DNA of 64,000 nucleotides from Pseudanabaena galeata CCNP1313 (GCF_029910235.1 NZ_CP112874.1:2418001-2482000); one strand, 5' to 3'. Shown: positions 9,967 through 20,198, counted from the first letter of the stretch. Numbers and translations: made by a program. The notes: a model not told the origin generated them from the sequence alone.

Positions 9967-12387
9967 ATGAGAAAAAGTTTATCTAAAATAAAGTCTATCA
10001 ATTCACTCAAACTAGGAGGCCTTGGGCTTTCTTCTATTGGTACAAGATTATTTTTATCAATAATGATACCTGTTACTATCGGATTAGCTGGATTAGGGAC
10101 TCTAATTTATTTTAGTGTGAAAGCTGACAAGCTATACCATCTAACGACAGACGCAGATCTCAAGGTTAAAGAGGTAGATGCTGAGTTGCGTAACAGTGAG
10201 ATTTTTTTACAAAGTTTAGTCGTAGCAACTATCAATTTACAAAATAACGGAGTGCGATCGCCATCTGTATACGACCAAATGGTTCTTTCATTTATGTCCG
10301 TTCGCCCCAAGCTAATTACTGGCTTTGGCATAATGCAAACTCCAAATGGCTTAGTAGATCGCCAGTGGTTTGGACCTTATATCGAAGAGACGCAACCAAA
10401 TCGAGGTGTTAAACTGCCTGAAGATGCCAATTATAGTTTAGTAGAACTTTGGCAAGTCGATAAATATCCTGAATTGCAATATTATACCGATGCAATCAAG
10501 GAGAACAAGTTCTTTTGGTCAAAGCCATATATCAATGAAGTTTATCCAGTTCCATTGGTGACATTTGCGGGACCCATCCGCGATCGCAACGGCAATTTAA
10601 TTGGAATTGTGAATGGTGATATTAACATTAGAGATCTTAATCTTAATGAGAAAAGTCACTCTAATGAGAAAAGTCACTCCAAGGATGATGGATATTCAGT
10701 GTTTGTGACTCAAGAGGGAATGATTTTAAGTTATGAACCTGAACCTAACAGAGCAATTCATTTAGAAAACATTGCATCAATGTCCTCATATAAAATTATG
10801 TGGAATGATGTCCAATCTGAATTAGCTCAAGGGAAATCTCAAGGAATTATCGAGTCAGATGCGACTCAAAGTTTTTGGGTTTATGAGAGAGTGCCAAGTA
10901 GTCAATGGGTGATGTTGCAATCTATCCCCTATGGTACGGTTGTCAATCCTGCCCTATTGCTATCCATCAGTGCAACTCTGGCGGCAGCGATCGTCATGGC
11001 TTTTGTTGTGGTGCTATTTATCCGTTATCTAAACCGTCGATTGCAGCCAATTTTAGAGGCTTGCGAAGTAAAAGGCACAGAAAGCAATGAGCAAATTAGC
11101 TCCAATGATGAAATTAGTCGCTTATCGACAGCCTTCTTCAGTATGATGGAACGCCAAGAAAATCTTGTGCAGCAATTGCAACTAACCAATACTCAACTAA
11201 TTGATTCCCATCGACTAAAGGACAGTTTTTTGGCAAATATGAGTCACGAACTGCGTACTCCCCTCAATGCCATTTTAGGAATGACGGAATTATTGCAAGT
11301 CAACATATTTGGTGCAGTCAATGATCGCCAACTTGACGCATTACAAACTGTCGAAAGGAGCGGGAACCATCTTCTCGAATTAATTAACGACATTTTGGAC
11401 TTAGCAAAAATTGAATCTGGACAGATCGAGCTAGATTTTGCGATCGCTTCAATCTCTCCGATAGCTCAATCAAGTTTAGAATTTGTGCAGCAGCAAGCCT
11501 TAAAAAAACAAATTCAATTAGCAGTCAAATTTGCCCCTAACCTCCCTAACCTGCTAATAGATGAACGACGTATTCGTCAAGCATTAATTAATCTTCTCAA
11601 TAATGCAGTTAAATTTACGCCGACTGGTGGCGGTTATGTCACCTTAGAAGTCACACAGCCTTCTGTCCTAGATAAAACAGATACAACACAAGACTATCTA
11701 CAGATTTCTATAAGCGATACAGGTATAGGTATCGCGCCAGAGAATATTCAGAAACTATTTCAGCCCTTTATTCAAATCGATAGCGCCTTAAATCGGCAAT
11801 TTGAAGGAACGGGATTGGGGCTAGCATTGGTAAAGCGCATTGTCGAGCTTCATGGTGGCTATGTAGATTTAACTAGCGAACTGGGCGTAGGCAGTTGCTT
11901 CTCAATCCTGCTACCTTGTCTGCCTCTCCCAAACCCTCAAACTAAAATAGGCTCAGGCAATCGACCAGTTAAGCCCTTAGAAACTGAACTCTCAACCACC
12001 TATACAGATATCAGACAAGATTTTCTGATATTGATCGTAGACGATGATGAAGTCAATTCTATGACGGTTTCGAGTTACCTTAAAGCTAAGAGTTATCGAT
12101 TTCTTTTAGCAAAAGATGGTAAAGAAGCGATCGCACTTACTAAAGCCCATAAACCTGATCTGATTTTGATGGATATTCAAATGCCAGTCATGGACGGTTT
12201 AGAAGCAACTCGGCAGATCCGTCTCGATCCAAATCTGGTTGATATTCCAATTATTGCGCTGACGGCTTTAGCAATGGCTGGCGATCGCGAAAGATTTCTA
12301 GAAGCTGGAGCCAGTGATTATTTAGCTAAGCCATTTAAGTTAAAGAATTTAGCTAAAATGATTCAAACATTGTTAGAGCGTGTTTGA
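9967..12387 (+). CDS. Cache-HAMP hybrid sensor histidine kinase
   Basis: This is an 806-residue membrane kinase. A transmembrane helix lies near residues 22-50, followed by an extracytoplasmic double-Cache-like sensor (about 50-325), a second helix (ALLLSISATLAAAIVMAF region), a HAMP-like linker, HisKA (LANMSHELRTPLNA), HATPase (DTGIGIA, GTGLGLALV) and a C-terminal receiver (LIVDDDEVNS, LILMDIQMPVMDG). ATG 9967 is preferred over a TTG three codons upstream. Its last half is the sister of the IS-broken kinase before it; 73 bp of the receiver (12223-12295) are identical to 9748-9820. A small in-frame duplication (residues NEKSHSNEKSHS) sits in the Cache domain. Confidence 0.92.
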   Translation: MRKSLSKIKSINSLKLGGLGLSSIGTRLFLSIMIPVTIGLAGLGTLIYFSVKADKLYHLTTDADLKVKEVDAELRNSEIFLQSLVVATINLQNNGVRSPSVYDQMVLSFMSVRPKLITGFGIMQTPNGLVDRQWFGPYIEETQPNRGVKLPEDANYSLVELWQVDKYPELQYYTDAIKENKFFWSKPYINEVYPVPLVTFAGPIRDRNGNLIGIVNGDINIRDLNLNEKSHSNEKSHSKDDGYSVFVTQEGMILSYEPEPNRAIHLENIASMSSYKIMWNDVQSELAQGKSQGIIESDATQSFWVYERVPSSQWVMLQSIPYGTVVNPALLLSISATLAAAIVMAFVVVLFIRYLNRRLQPILEACEVKGTESNEQISSNDEISRLSTAFFSMMERQENLVQQLQLTNTQLIDSHRLKDSFLANMSHELRTPLNAILGMTELLQVNIFGAVNDRQLDALQTVERSGNHLLELINDILDLAKIESGQIELDFAIASISPIAQSSLEFVQQQALKKQIQLAVKFAPNLPNLLIDERRIRQALINLLNNAVKFTPTGGGYVTLEVTQPSVLDKTDTTQDYLQISISDTGIGIAPENIQKLFQPFIQIDSALNRQFEGTGLGLALVKRIVELHGGYVDLTSELGVGSCFSILLPCLPLPNPQTKIGSGNRPVKPLETELSTTYTDIRQDFLILIVDDDEVNSMTVSSYLKAKSYRFLLAKDGKEAIALTKAHKPDLILMDIQMPVMDGLEATRQIRLDPNLVDIPIIALTALAMAGDRERFLEAGASDYLAKPFKLKNLAKMIQTLLERV

Positions 12388-12397
12388 GAAGTTTTTA

Positions 12398-12439
12398 TAC
12401 CAATTCACAAAAGTGTGTCCACACTTTTGTGAATTGGTA
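12398..12439. repeat. Perfect 19-bp-arm hairpin, CAATTCACAAAAGTG family
   Basis: The arms are fully complementary (12398-12416 and 12421-12439) with loop GTCC. Related hairpins built on AATTCACAAAAGTGT occur at 20199-20232 and near 39105-39145 and 39250-39295, so this is a dispersed repeat. Here it may also end transcription of the kinase cluster. Confidence 0.75.
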
Positions 12440-12475
12440 AGTCGCAAAGCGCTGTATGCAAACTAAAAATCTAGA

Positions 12476-12510
12476 AAGCTGTCCCGCCCGCTACGCGGGC
12501 GGGACAGCTT
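12476..12510. terminator. GC-rich hairpin between convergent genes
   Basis: A perfect stem on AAGCTGTCCCGCCCGC with loop TAC sits between the kinase ending at 12387 and trmD ending at 12571 on the other strand. A bidirectional termination role is inferred from position. There is no strong U tract. Confidence 0.5.
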
Positions 12511-12570
12511 CTGGTTTTAGGGTTTATGGTGAGCTACTTATTACCCCAGAGGCTGCATAGCAGTGGATTG

Positions 12571-13242
12571 TCAACACAATAAATCTGGACGACGTTGTTT
12601 AGTTCTCAAAATTTGTTGTTCCTTTCTCCATTCCGCAATTAATTTATGGTTGCCCGATCGCAAAACTTCAGGAACTTCCCAACCACGAAATACGGGTGGT
12701 CTGGTATATTGTGGATAATCTAACAATCCATCTTCAAAACTCTCAAACTTGAGTGAGTCTTCTTTCCCAACTGTCCCCGGACGCAACCGCACAACTCCAT
12801 TAATCAACGCCAGCGCAGGAATCTCACCACAGGTCAACACAAAATCACCGAGAGAAACTTCGCGAGTTACTAAGTGTTCACATACGCGCTCATCGACACC
12901 TTCATAGCTGCCACAAATGAGAACTAGTTGATCGTAATTGGCTAGTGCCTTAAACATCTCCTGTTTCATTGGCTCCCCTTGCGGAGTCAAGTAAATAATT
13001 TCTCGCTTCGGTAAACTAGGTAGTGACTCCACCGCCGCAAAGATGGGGTCAGGCTTCATCAACATGCCCACGCCGCCGCCGTAGGGTTCATCATCGACAC
13101 GATGATGCTTGTCGGTGGTGAAATCTCTCGGATTGGTGAGATGTACTTCCGCAATTTGATTGGCGATCGCCTTACCGAGCAAACTTGTCTGCAATGGCGA
13201 AGTGAAAAATTCAGGAAAGAGAGTGACAATATCTATACGCAT
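12571..13242 (-). CDS. trmD: tRNA (guanine-37-N1)-methyltransferase TrmD
   Basis: The 223-residue SPOUT methyltransferase methylates G37 of tRNAs with SAM and prevents +1 frameshifting. Visible family features are the N-terminal IDIVTLFPEFF, DDEPYGGGVGM, the knot motif GSYEGVDERV, and SLGDFVLTCGE followed by LINGVVRLRPGTVG. Length is typical. It is divergent from moeA, with a short palindrome between the two starts. It is a single-copy housekeeping gene with no sign of damage. Confidence 0.97.
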   Translation of the reverse strand: MRIDIVTLFPEFFTSPLQTSLLGKAIANQIAEVHLTNPRDFTTDKHHRVDDEPYGGGVGMLMKPDPIFAAVESLPSLPKREIIYLTPQGEPMKQEMFKALANYDQLVLICGSYEGVDERVCEHLVTREVSLGDFVLTCGEIPALALINGVVRLRPGTVGKEDSLKFESFEDGLLDYPQYTRPPVFRGWEVPEVLRSGNHKLIAEWRKEQQILRTKQRRPDLLC

Positions 13243-13258
13243 AAATAAATTCTATAGT

Positions 13259-13285
13259 AGAGGGCAGTGCTACGCGCTGCCCTCT
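13259..13285. repeat. Short hairpin between divergent trmD and moeA
   Basis: Stem AGAGGGCAG(T/C)GC with loop TAC has one G-U type mismatch. It lies between two gene starts, so termination is unlikely. It is either a dispersed repeat or a transcript-leader structure upstream of moeA. Confidence 0.5.
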
Positions 13286-13300
13286 ATCTTTAATGTAGTT

Positions 13301-14554
13301 ATGCTGTCCGTCGCTGAAACCGAAAAAATAATTTTAGATTTAGTCAAACCTTTCGATCCTGAAATCGATAGTGAAATTTTGCCCTTGTCGCAAGCGATCG
13401 CTCGAATTCTTGCTGAGGACATTAACAGCACTATGGACTTTCCCCATTGGGACAACTCAGCAATGGATGGCTATGCTTTGCGTTATGCAGACTTAGCCGA
13501 TTTGCCTGAACTAAAACTCGTGATCGCCTCTGAGGAAATTCCCGCAGGGACAGCGATCGCTAAATCCTTAAGACAAGGTGAATGTATCCGCATATTTACG
13601 GGTGGAATGTTGCCGCATGGTGCAGATACGGTAATCATGCAGGAAGATACTGAACGCACTGATAATTTTTTACAGCTTAAGGTCAAGCCAATCCAAGGTG
13701 AATATGTCCGCCGCAAGGGTGAATTTATTCAGGCTGGGACAACTCTAGTCAAAGCAGGAACCAAATTAAGCGCAACAGAAGTCGGTGCTTTAGCTTCCGC
13801 AAGATGTCAAACGGTAAAAGTATACCGTCAACCGAAAATAGCAATTATTTCCACAGGCAACGAATTGCTGAGCCTTGACAGTTCACAGCCGCTTCAAGTG
13901 GGTCAAATTATTGATTCCAATCTCTATGCATTATCAGCATTAATTCATCAAGTAGGGGCGATCGCTATGCCCTTTGGATCGGTAGGGGACGATCCATCTG
14001 AATTGCGAAAGATCATGCAACAGGCGATCGCCTCAGCCGATATCGTGATCTCTACGGGCGGCGTTTCTGTCGGTGATTACGATTATGTGGATCAAATCCT
14101 AGGAAAAATGGGAGCGGATATTTATGTGCAATCAGTGGCGATTAAACCAGGGAAACCGCTTACCGTCGCATCCATTTCTCCATCTCTTAATGTGAATAAA
14201 AGTGAGGATAAAGTTCTTTACTTCGGAATTCCCGGAAATCCCATGTCAGCCATGACTAGCTTTTGGCGATTTATTCGTGGTGCGATCGCTAAATTAAATG
14301 GAAGTAATCAAACTTACTGGTATCCACAATTTATCAAAGCCGTCACAATGAAGGATTTACACTCACAAGGGCGGCGCGAAACCTACTTATGGGGAGATTT
14401 AAGCTATCAAAAAGGACAGCCTATTTTTCAACCTGTGCAGAATTATAGTTCTGGAAATTTGATCAGTGCGATCGGTTCAAATGCCCTAGCAGTAATGCAT
14501 ATCAACCAAACCTATGTACCAATGGGAGATGCAGTAATGATTATGTTAGTCTAA
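13301..14554 (+). CDS. moeA: Molybdopterin molybdenumtransferase MoeA
   Basis: The 417-residue enzyme inserts molybdate into adenylylated molybdopterin to finish the molybdenum cofactor used by nitrate reductase. Family motifs are DNSAMDGYA, the MoeA core TGGVSVGDYDYV and ISTGNEL, with YFGIPGNPMSA near the C-terminus. ATG 13301 is chosen because it gives the usual MoeA N-terminus; an upstream start at 13160 would run into trmD. The gene is intact. Confidence 0.96.
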   Translation: MLSVAETEKIILDLVKPFDPEIDSEILPLSQAIARILAEDINSTMDFPHWDNSAMDGYALRYADLADLPELKLVIASEEIPAGTAIAKSLRQGECIRIFTGGMLPHGADTVIMQEDTERTDNFLQLKVKPIQGEYVRRKGEFIQAGTTLVKAGTKLSATEVGALASARCQTVKVYRQPKIAIISTGNELLSLDSSQPLQVGQIIDSNLYALSALIHQVGAIAMPFGSVGDDPSELRKIMQQAIASADIVISTGGVSVGDYDYVDQILGKMGADIYVQSVAIKPGKPLTVASISPSLNVNKSEDKVLYFGIPGNPMSAMTSFWRFIRGAIAKLNGSNQTYWYPQFIKAVTMKDLHSQGRRETYLWGDLSYQKGQPIFQPVQNYSSGNLISAIGSNALAVMHINQTYVPMGDAVMIMLV

Positions 14555-14856
14555 TCATAATTTCCATCATGGCACTAAATCATTGTTAAAGGTATAATCT
14601 ATGGACTATGAATAACATGAAAATTCTGTAGTTGTCTCAGACAATTAAAGACATTGAACATGCAGACATAGATCCTATGATTTTCATTTGGTTTTAGTTA
14701 AGCCTTGCAAGGCTTTGGGTCAAGCTAAGACAACGAAACTCTATGTGCCATTGACAGCTATTGGTATCAAGCACATGTATGCAAAGTTCTCCTTGTTCTC
14801 CTTTATTGTATTGGGCATATTTTCTGGCTGCTGGCATCATTGAGGATGTTTGTCTT

Positions 14857-16062
14857 ATGCCATTAGATGAAAGTAGTTTAACTAAAGAAAATATATTCAC
14901 ACTTTTAAGAGGATATAGGATTTCTCCCTCTGATACTTTGCAGCAACAGCTTATTGAAATTCACATGGGATTAATTCGTGAAACAATCGCGGCTTTACCT
15001 ATCTCATTAATTAATCAAAGAAACATTGGCGATCGCCGATCTAGCGATCGACCAAACATAAACGAGCGTAGAGTCTCAAATCGTCGGGTTGGGGAACGCA
15101 GATCCAGCGATCGAGAATTACTCGAAGTTGGTAAACAAGGATTAAAAAAAGCCCTACTCCAATTTAATCCTGAGACCAATCCCAATTTTTCTGAATTTGC
15201 GCGATCTCATATTCACCAGCACCTAGAGAATTTTTTGCAAAGACAATATCTTGACAATCGTAATGAACCTCACGAAGCTGAAGAATCTGATCCGCAAACT
15301 ACCATCACCCGCAAACAAGAAAGTCTGGAAATTTTGCAAGCCTATCGAGCTAATCCCACCATCAAGCTACGGAATAAACTCGTAAATTTAAATATTGGGT
15401 TAGTGCGTCGTGAAGCCTATCACTGGAAAAATCAATGCCAAGAAAGTTTTGAAGACCTCATGCAGGTCGGCTCAATTGGTTTAATTAATGCGATCGAGAG
15501 ATTTGATGTGAGTAAAGGTAACGCTTTTAGCTCCTTTGCCGTGCCATATATCAAGGGTGAAATCCAGCATTATTTACGTGACAAAAGCCCAACGGTGAGA
15601 ATGCCGCGTGCGTGGCTAGCCACCTATAACCAAGGCTGCAAAATTATTCGTAATAGGCGGACGGAGACTGGTCGGGAACCATCAAGTCAAGAGATAGCGA
15701 ATGAGCTAGGCATTACTGTTAGTGAGTGGTATGACATTAAACTTGCCTGTCAAAACCGATCGCCGATTAGTCTAGATACACCCATCGATCAAAGCGAAGA
15801 TAACTCCACATCGATAGGCGATCTGGTGACCGATCACAAATACCAAAGTTTTCAGCTTGCCCAAGAAGATAATATTCGCCTCCAGCAAGCCCTCGATCTC
15901 CTAGAAGATCGCACCCGTGAAGTGGTGGAGTTTGTATTTTTGAAAGAGTTTACCCATCGTGAAGTTGCTGAGACTCTGGGCATTAGTGCTGTTACTGTGT
16001 CACGACAACTCAAAAAAGGCTTAATTGCCCTCAAAAAGATTTTGGCTACACCGATTGAATAA
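14857..16062 (+). CDS. sigF: Group 3 RNA polymerase sigma factor, SigF/SigB-like, with duplicated region 2
   Basis: The protein is 401 residues from ATG 14857. Residues about 150-401 form a normal group 3 sigma factor: region 2 (FEDLMQVGSIGLINAIERFD, SFAVPYIKGEI), region 3 (RMPRAWLATYNQG) and region 4 (REVAETLGISAVTVSRQLKK). In cyanobacteria this group includes SigF, which is linked to pili and motility. Residues about 14-128 are an additional, diverged copy of region 2: LLRGYRISP, MGLIRETI, LLEVGKQGLKKALLQF and SEFARSHIHQHLENFL line up with the real region 2. The two halves of the copy are separated by an Arg/Ser-rich insert around residues 50-85. This extension makes the protein much longer than usual. 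Confidence 0.85.
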   Translation: MPLDESSLTKENIFTLLRGYRISPSDTLQQQLIEIHMGLIRETIAALPISLINQRNIGDRRSSDRPNINERRVSNRRVGERRSSDRELLEVGKQGLKKALLQFNPETNPNFSEFARSHIHQHLENFLQRQYLDNRNEPHEAEESDPQTTITRKQESLEILQAYRANPTIKLRNKLVNLNIGLVRREAYHWKNQCQESFEDLMQVGSIGLINAIERFDVSKGNAFSSFAVPYIKGEIQHYLRDKSPTVRMPRAWLATYNQGCKIIRNRRTETGREPSSQEIANELGITVSEWYDIKLACQNRSPISLDTPIDQSEDNSTSIGDLVTDHKYQSFQLAQEDNIRLQQALDLLEDRTREVVEFVFLKEFTHREVAETLGISAVTVSRQLKKGLIALKKILATPIE

Positions 16063-16110
16063 TTCAAATAGCGTGAGGGAGAGCTTTGCTCTGCCTTACA
16101 CCATTAACTA

Positions 16111-16386
16111 TCATTTCTTTTTTAAGATGTTGTCATATTCAGCGTGTGAACCTATCCAAAACCATACGATCTTTTCTTCTTGTGGTTTGATTATGCCTAA
16201 AGCCCTCCAGCCAATACCTACTCTAATAGACCAAATATTTTGATTATGGATAATCTCCTTAAACTCTAGGCTCGGATGAGAGGGATTGTCTTTCCAGAGT
16301 TCGTAGTTTTTCTTGGCAGTTTCTTTGATGTGTTGAGGTAACTTTATAAATAATTTTGTAAAGTCTTTGGTTCTAGAGGATCTCAT
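16111..16386 (-). CDS. RelE/ParE-like toxin
   Basis: The 91-residue basic protein has the RelE/ParE-superfamily layout: an N-terminal helix rich in Lys, then strands with SIRVGIGWRALG and a C-terminal IVWFWIGSHAEYD. The HAEYD ending is common in HigB/RelE-like toxins of cyanobacteria. Its start overlaps the antitoxin stop by one base (TAATG), so antitoxin comes first and translation is coupled. The operon is convergent with the sigma factor. Confidence 0.8.
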   Translation of the reverse strand: MRSSRTKDFTKLFIKLPQHIKETAKKNYELWKDNPSHPSLEFKEIIHNQNIWSIRVGIGWRALGIIKPQEEKIVWFWIGSHAEYDNILKKK

Positions 16387-16613
16387 TATTCCTGACCAAA
16401 ACCCTTTGATTCAGTTTCACCCCTATCATCATCCTGTATAGCTGCTTGAGCCATTTGTTGAAATATACCTAGATCAATATCTGGATTAGATAAAGTTTTT
16501 TGCCAATTTAACTCATTCTGAATATCTTCCAGCAATTGCCGCGCAATTTCATCTTGAAGATTATTTGAGAGCTTTTGGGCTTCTTGAAAGGCTTTTTCCA
16601 GTAGTTTAGTCAT
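16386..16613 (-). CDS. Antitoxin partner of the RelE-like toxin
   Basis: This 75-residue acidic protein starts at 16613 (MTKLLEKAFQEAQKL). A longer reading to 16895 would enter atpC and lacks support. The N-terminus resembles the short helical antitoxins that precede RelE-like toxins in cyanobacteria (LSNNLQDEIARQLLEDI), and the tail is acidic (QDDDRGETES). It overlaps the toxin start by one base. The role is inferred mainly from size, order and partner. Confidence 0.7.
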   Translation of the reverse strand: MTKLLEKAFQEAQKLSNNLQDEIARQLLEDIQNELNWQKTLSNPDIDLGIFQQMAQAAIQDDDRGETESKGFGQE

Positions 16614-16683
16614 GCTTTTGATTATGGCAACATAGCCAATGATATTTCTTTTTTTTGATTCTGGGAATCTCAAACAAATAACA

Positions 16684-16716
16684 AAAAAAGCGATCGCCTG
16701 TGGCGATCGCTTTTTT
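16684..16716 (-). terminator. Rho-independent terminator after atpC
   Basis: A 9-bp GC-rich stem GCGATCGCC with loop TGT is flanked by A6 and T6. Read on the minus strand it is a stem followed by a U tract, 37 bp after the atpC stop. The stem is made from two HIP1 octamers. Confidence 0.8.
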
Positions 16717-16752
16717 GATTCGATAAAGATTTTCGTCAAGCGAAAATTTTTA

Positions 16753-17157
16753 CTAGATTGGAGTAGTTGCTTGCAATCTAGCGCGAGCCATCCGCAAATT
16801 TTGCTCAGCTTGAATCTTGCCTTGCTTATCTTCAGCCTTAATACCAGCCAAAGCTTGCTCCGCATCTTCAAGTTTTTTGCGTGCTTCTTCAGCATTGATC
16901 GTGCTGCCTAATTCGCCACTACGTACCAAAACAGTTACTTCGTTTTCTTCGACTTCAGCAAAACCGCCCGTAAGAGCGATCGCAGCCCAAGCTTTATCCT
17001 TGCGAAAACGTAGCACGCCTGTTTCGAGAGCCGAAATCAGAGGGGCGTGATCGGTCAAAATACCCAATTGCCCTGTGGAACTAGGTAAAATCACTTCCTC
17101 TGCGGCAGTATCCAGAATTGTTGTATCTGGGGAAATTACTTTTACAGTTAGGGTCAT
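16753..17157 (-). CDS. atpC: ATP synthase F1 epsilon subunit
   Basis: The 134-residue subunit links the gamma stalk to the rotor and inhibits ATP hydrolysis. The N-terminal beta-sandwich contains TVKVISPDTTILD, GQLGILTDHAPLISAL and TGGFAEVEENEVTVL. The C-terminal part is two helices with EEARKKLEDAEQAL. It follows atpD on the same strand, as in the standard cyanobacterial beta-epsilon operon (also named atpB-atpE). A U-tract terminator lies just downstream. Confidence 0.97.
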   Translation of the reverse strand: MTLTVKVISPDTTILDTAAEEVILPSSTGQLGILTDHAPLISALETGVLRFRKDKAWAAIALTGGFAEVEENEVTVLVRSGELGSTINAEEARKKLEDAEQALAGIKAEDKQGKIQAEQNLRMARARLQATTPI

Positions 17158-17275
17158 TTTTAAAATTGTTGGTTATTTTTTTAGCTATTAGCTTCTGGGC
17201 TATTAGCTGTTAGCTATTAGCGTTTAGCTTTTCAAAAGCTAACAGCTAACAGCTAAGCGCTAATAGCCAAAACAC
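17158..17275. repeat. AGCTATTAGC / AGCTAACAGC repeat spacer in the atpD-atpC operon
   Basis: The 118-bp spacer contains short direct copies of TTAGCTATTAGC and an inverted set reading AGCTAACAGCTAAC. Together they form an imperfect long stem around 17187-17270. Such simple repeats are common between cyanobacterial genes. Here the fold could adjust the beta:epsilon ratio, but that is only inference. Confidence 0.55.
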
Positions 17276-18718
<1,443 letters not shown>

Positions 18719-18928
18719 TTACTCCAGCCTCTTAACTCAGAATCTAAAAAATTTGCAATGAAATGACGTGCAAGAAGATAGATGCAAGAAGATGCAACAT
18801 ATCAATAGGATCAAACTCTAAGAGTTTAACTTTTTTGCACTCACATATAAAGCTAACCGCTTCTCAAAATATCATTTAATGGGGATCGAAAGATCGCTGG
18901 TTTACCGAAAACGATTAGATTTTCTGCT

Positions 18929-19159
18929 ATGGGACAATTGATTTTGTATATTGCCTCAAGTTTAGATGGCTATGTTGCGCGTAGTTCTGGAGCGGTGGAC
19001 TGGCTATTTACAGATCAGGACTACGAGTATGAGGATTTTTATGCGACCTGCGATCGCCTAATCATGGGACGCAACACCTATGAGCAGATCCAATCTTGGG
19101 GCGAATATCCCTATCCTGATAAGCAAGGTTTTGTATTTTCACGTACTATGCAGCTTTAG
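18929..19159 (+). pseudogene. Truncated RibD/DHFR-like reductase
   Basis: The 76 residues match the start of the small dihydrofolate-reductase-like (RibD C-terminal) family: LILYIASSLDGYVA, GAVDWLF, LIMGRNTYEQI and GFVFSRT. Family members are normally about 170-180 residues, so more than half is absent. The frame stops right after the FSRT strand, and the next gene starts 35 bp later. I see no remnant of the C-terminal half. It is most simply a 3' deletion pseudogene. Confidence 0.7.
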
Positions 19160-19194
19160 GACTGACGCATTAGCCGTTTAACTAATTAGAATCA

Positions 19195-19974
19195 ATGAAA
19201 ATTAACGCCAATCTCTCTACGGAATTACTCACCTACTATCGCCAGCTTAGTACAGAGGTGTTTACAGTAGTTGACCTAGAAACAACAGGAGGAAAAGGCG
19301 ATCGCGATCGGATTATCGAAATTTCAGTTCTTCAAGCCACGCTCAAAGATGGAATTCAACAAATACTTACCGACCTAATTAATCCTCATATCCCCATACC
19401 TGAACAAATCGTTAGATTTACGGGTATCTCACAGGACATGGTTACTGATGTTGATGGCAGCGATCAGATTTTGCCCAGATATTTGCCCATGCTGCAAACA
19501 GGGATTCTGACTGCCCACAATATTGGGTTTGACTACTCTTTTCTTAAAGCTGAATATCAAAGGCTTGGAATTGAATTTATTGCTCCTAAGCAACTTTGCA
19601 CCGTCAAGCTATCGAGGCTGCTACTACCACATTTACCATCGCGATCGCTACCTAAGTTAGTCAAACACTACAACTTTGATGTCGGTAAGTCCCATCGAGC
19701 CGAATCGGATGCGATCGCCTGTTGGTTGCTGTTAGAGAAGCTACTAAACGAACTACTCAGTGCTAAAGATGAAGAAATCTTGAATCTATTTGGTCAACAA
19801 TGGCTTTCTGGAGAAGACATTGCCATAATTTTACAGCTTCCTCTTTATCAAGTTGAAGAGCTTTTGACAGACTCGACAATCAAATCAAGGTTCTCAAATC
19901 GCAGACAAATCAATCTGTATCAACGTAGAGGAGTTGAAGAATTGGCAAAGACAATCATGCCATCCTCTACCTAG
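19195..19974 (+). CDS. DEDDh 3'-5' exonuclease (DnaQ-like)
   Basis: The 259-residue exonuclease domain has ExoI VVDLETTG, ExoII HNIGFDYSFLKAE and ExoIII HRAESDA, so all DEDDh catalytic residues are present. Residues about 200-259 form a small helical tail of unknown role. It resembles the proofreading epsilon/PolC exonuclease family, but without a polymerase neighbour its substrate is unknown. The stop codon lies within the 5' arm of a perfect hairpin repeat. Confidence 0.88.
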   Translation: MKINANLSTELLTYYRQLSTEVFTVVDLETTGGKGDRDRIIEISVLQATLKDGIQQILTDLINPHIPIPEQIVRFTGISQDMVTDVDGSDQILPRYLPMLQTGILTAHNIGFDYSFLKAEYQRLGIEFIAPKQLCTVKLSRLLLPHLPSRSLPKLVKHYNFDVGKSHRAESDAIACWLLLEKLLNELLSAKDEEILNLFGQQWLSGEDIAIILQLPLYQVEELLTDSTIKSRFSNRRQINLYQRRGVEELAKTIMPSST

Positions 19975-20013
19975 ACAAAAGTGGCGGCGCAATGCGCCGC
20001 CACTTTTGTCTAG
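19971..20013. terminator. Perfect 20-bp-arm hairpin overlapping the exonuclease stop
   Basis: Arms on CTAGACAAAAGTGGCGGCGC with loop AAT are completely complementary. The TAG stop of the exonuclease is inside the left arm. It has the same GTGGCGGCGC core as other dispersed hairpins in the window. It can act as a terminator but looks like an inserted repeat. Confidence 0.65.
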
Positions 20014-20027
20014 TGTTCTCTTATCCC

Positions 20028-20191
20028 CTGATGTTACGTGGATGGAATTCCTGCAATCATCTAAGTCTAGGGCTGGCACGGGGGCGCAGCCCCTACAAAA
20101 TCTAAATTATTGAGGTAGGGGCTGCGCCCCCGTGCCAGCCCTGTCATGCTTGCAGCAAGAGATTCATCATCTGAGTTCCACGTAACATCAG
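20028..20191. mobile_element. MITE-like element, family A, copy 2 (164 bp)
   Basis: The terminal inverted repeats CTGATGTTACGTGGA and TCCACGTAACATCAG are perfect. A 7-bp target duplication TTATCCC lies at 20021-20027 and 20192-20198. The body is a large imperfect palindrome with the same GGGGCTGCGCCCCCGTGCCA core as copy 1, present once and not five times. It has no coding capacity. Confidence 0.88.
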
Positions 20192-20198
20192 TTATCCC

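Noticed and set aside
13160-13300. Longer start for moeA
   Set aside because: The extension would be antisense to trmD and pass through a hairpin; the family N-terminus begins at 13301.
16614-16895. Longer start for the antitoxin gene
   Set aside because: It would cross the atp operon terminator and overlap atpC; the extra residues are not typical of the family.
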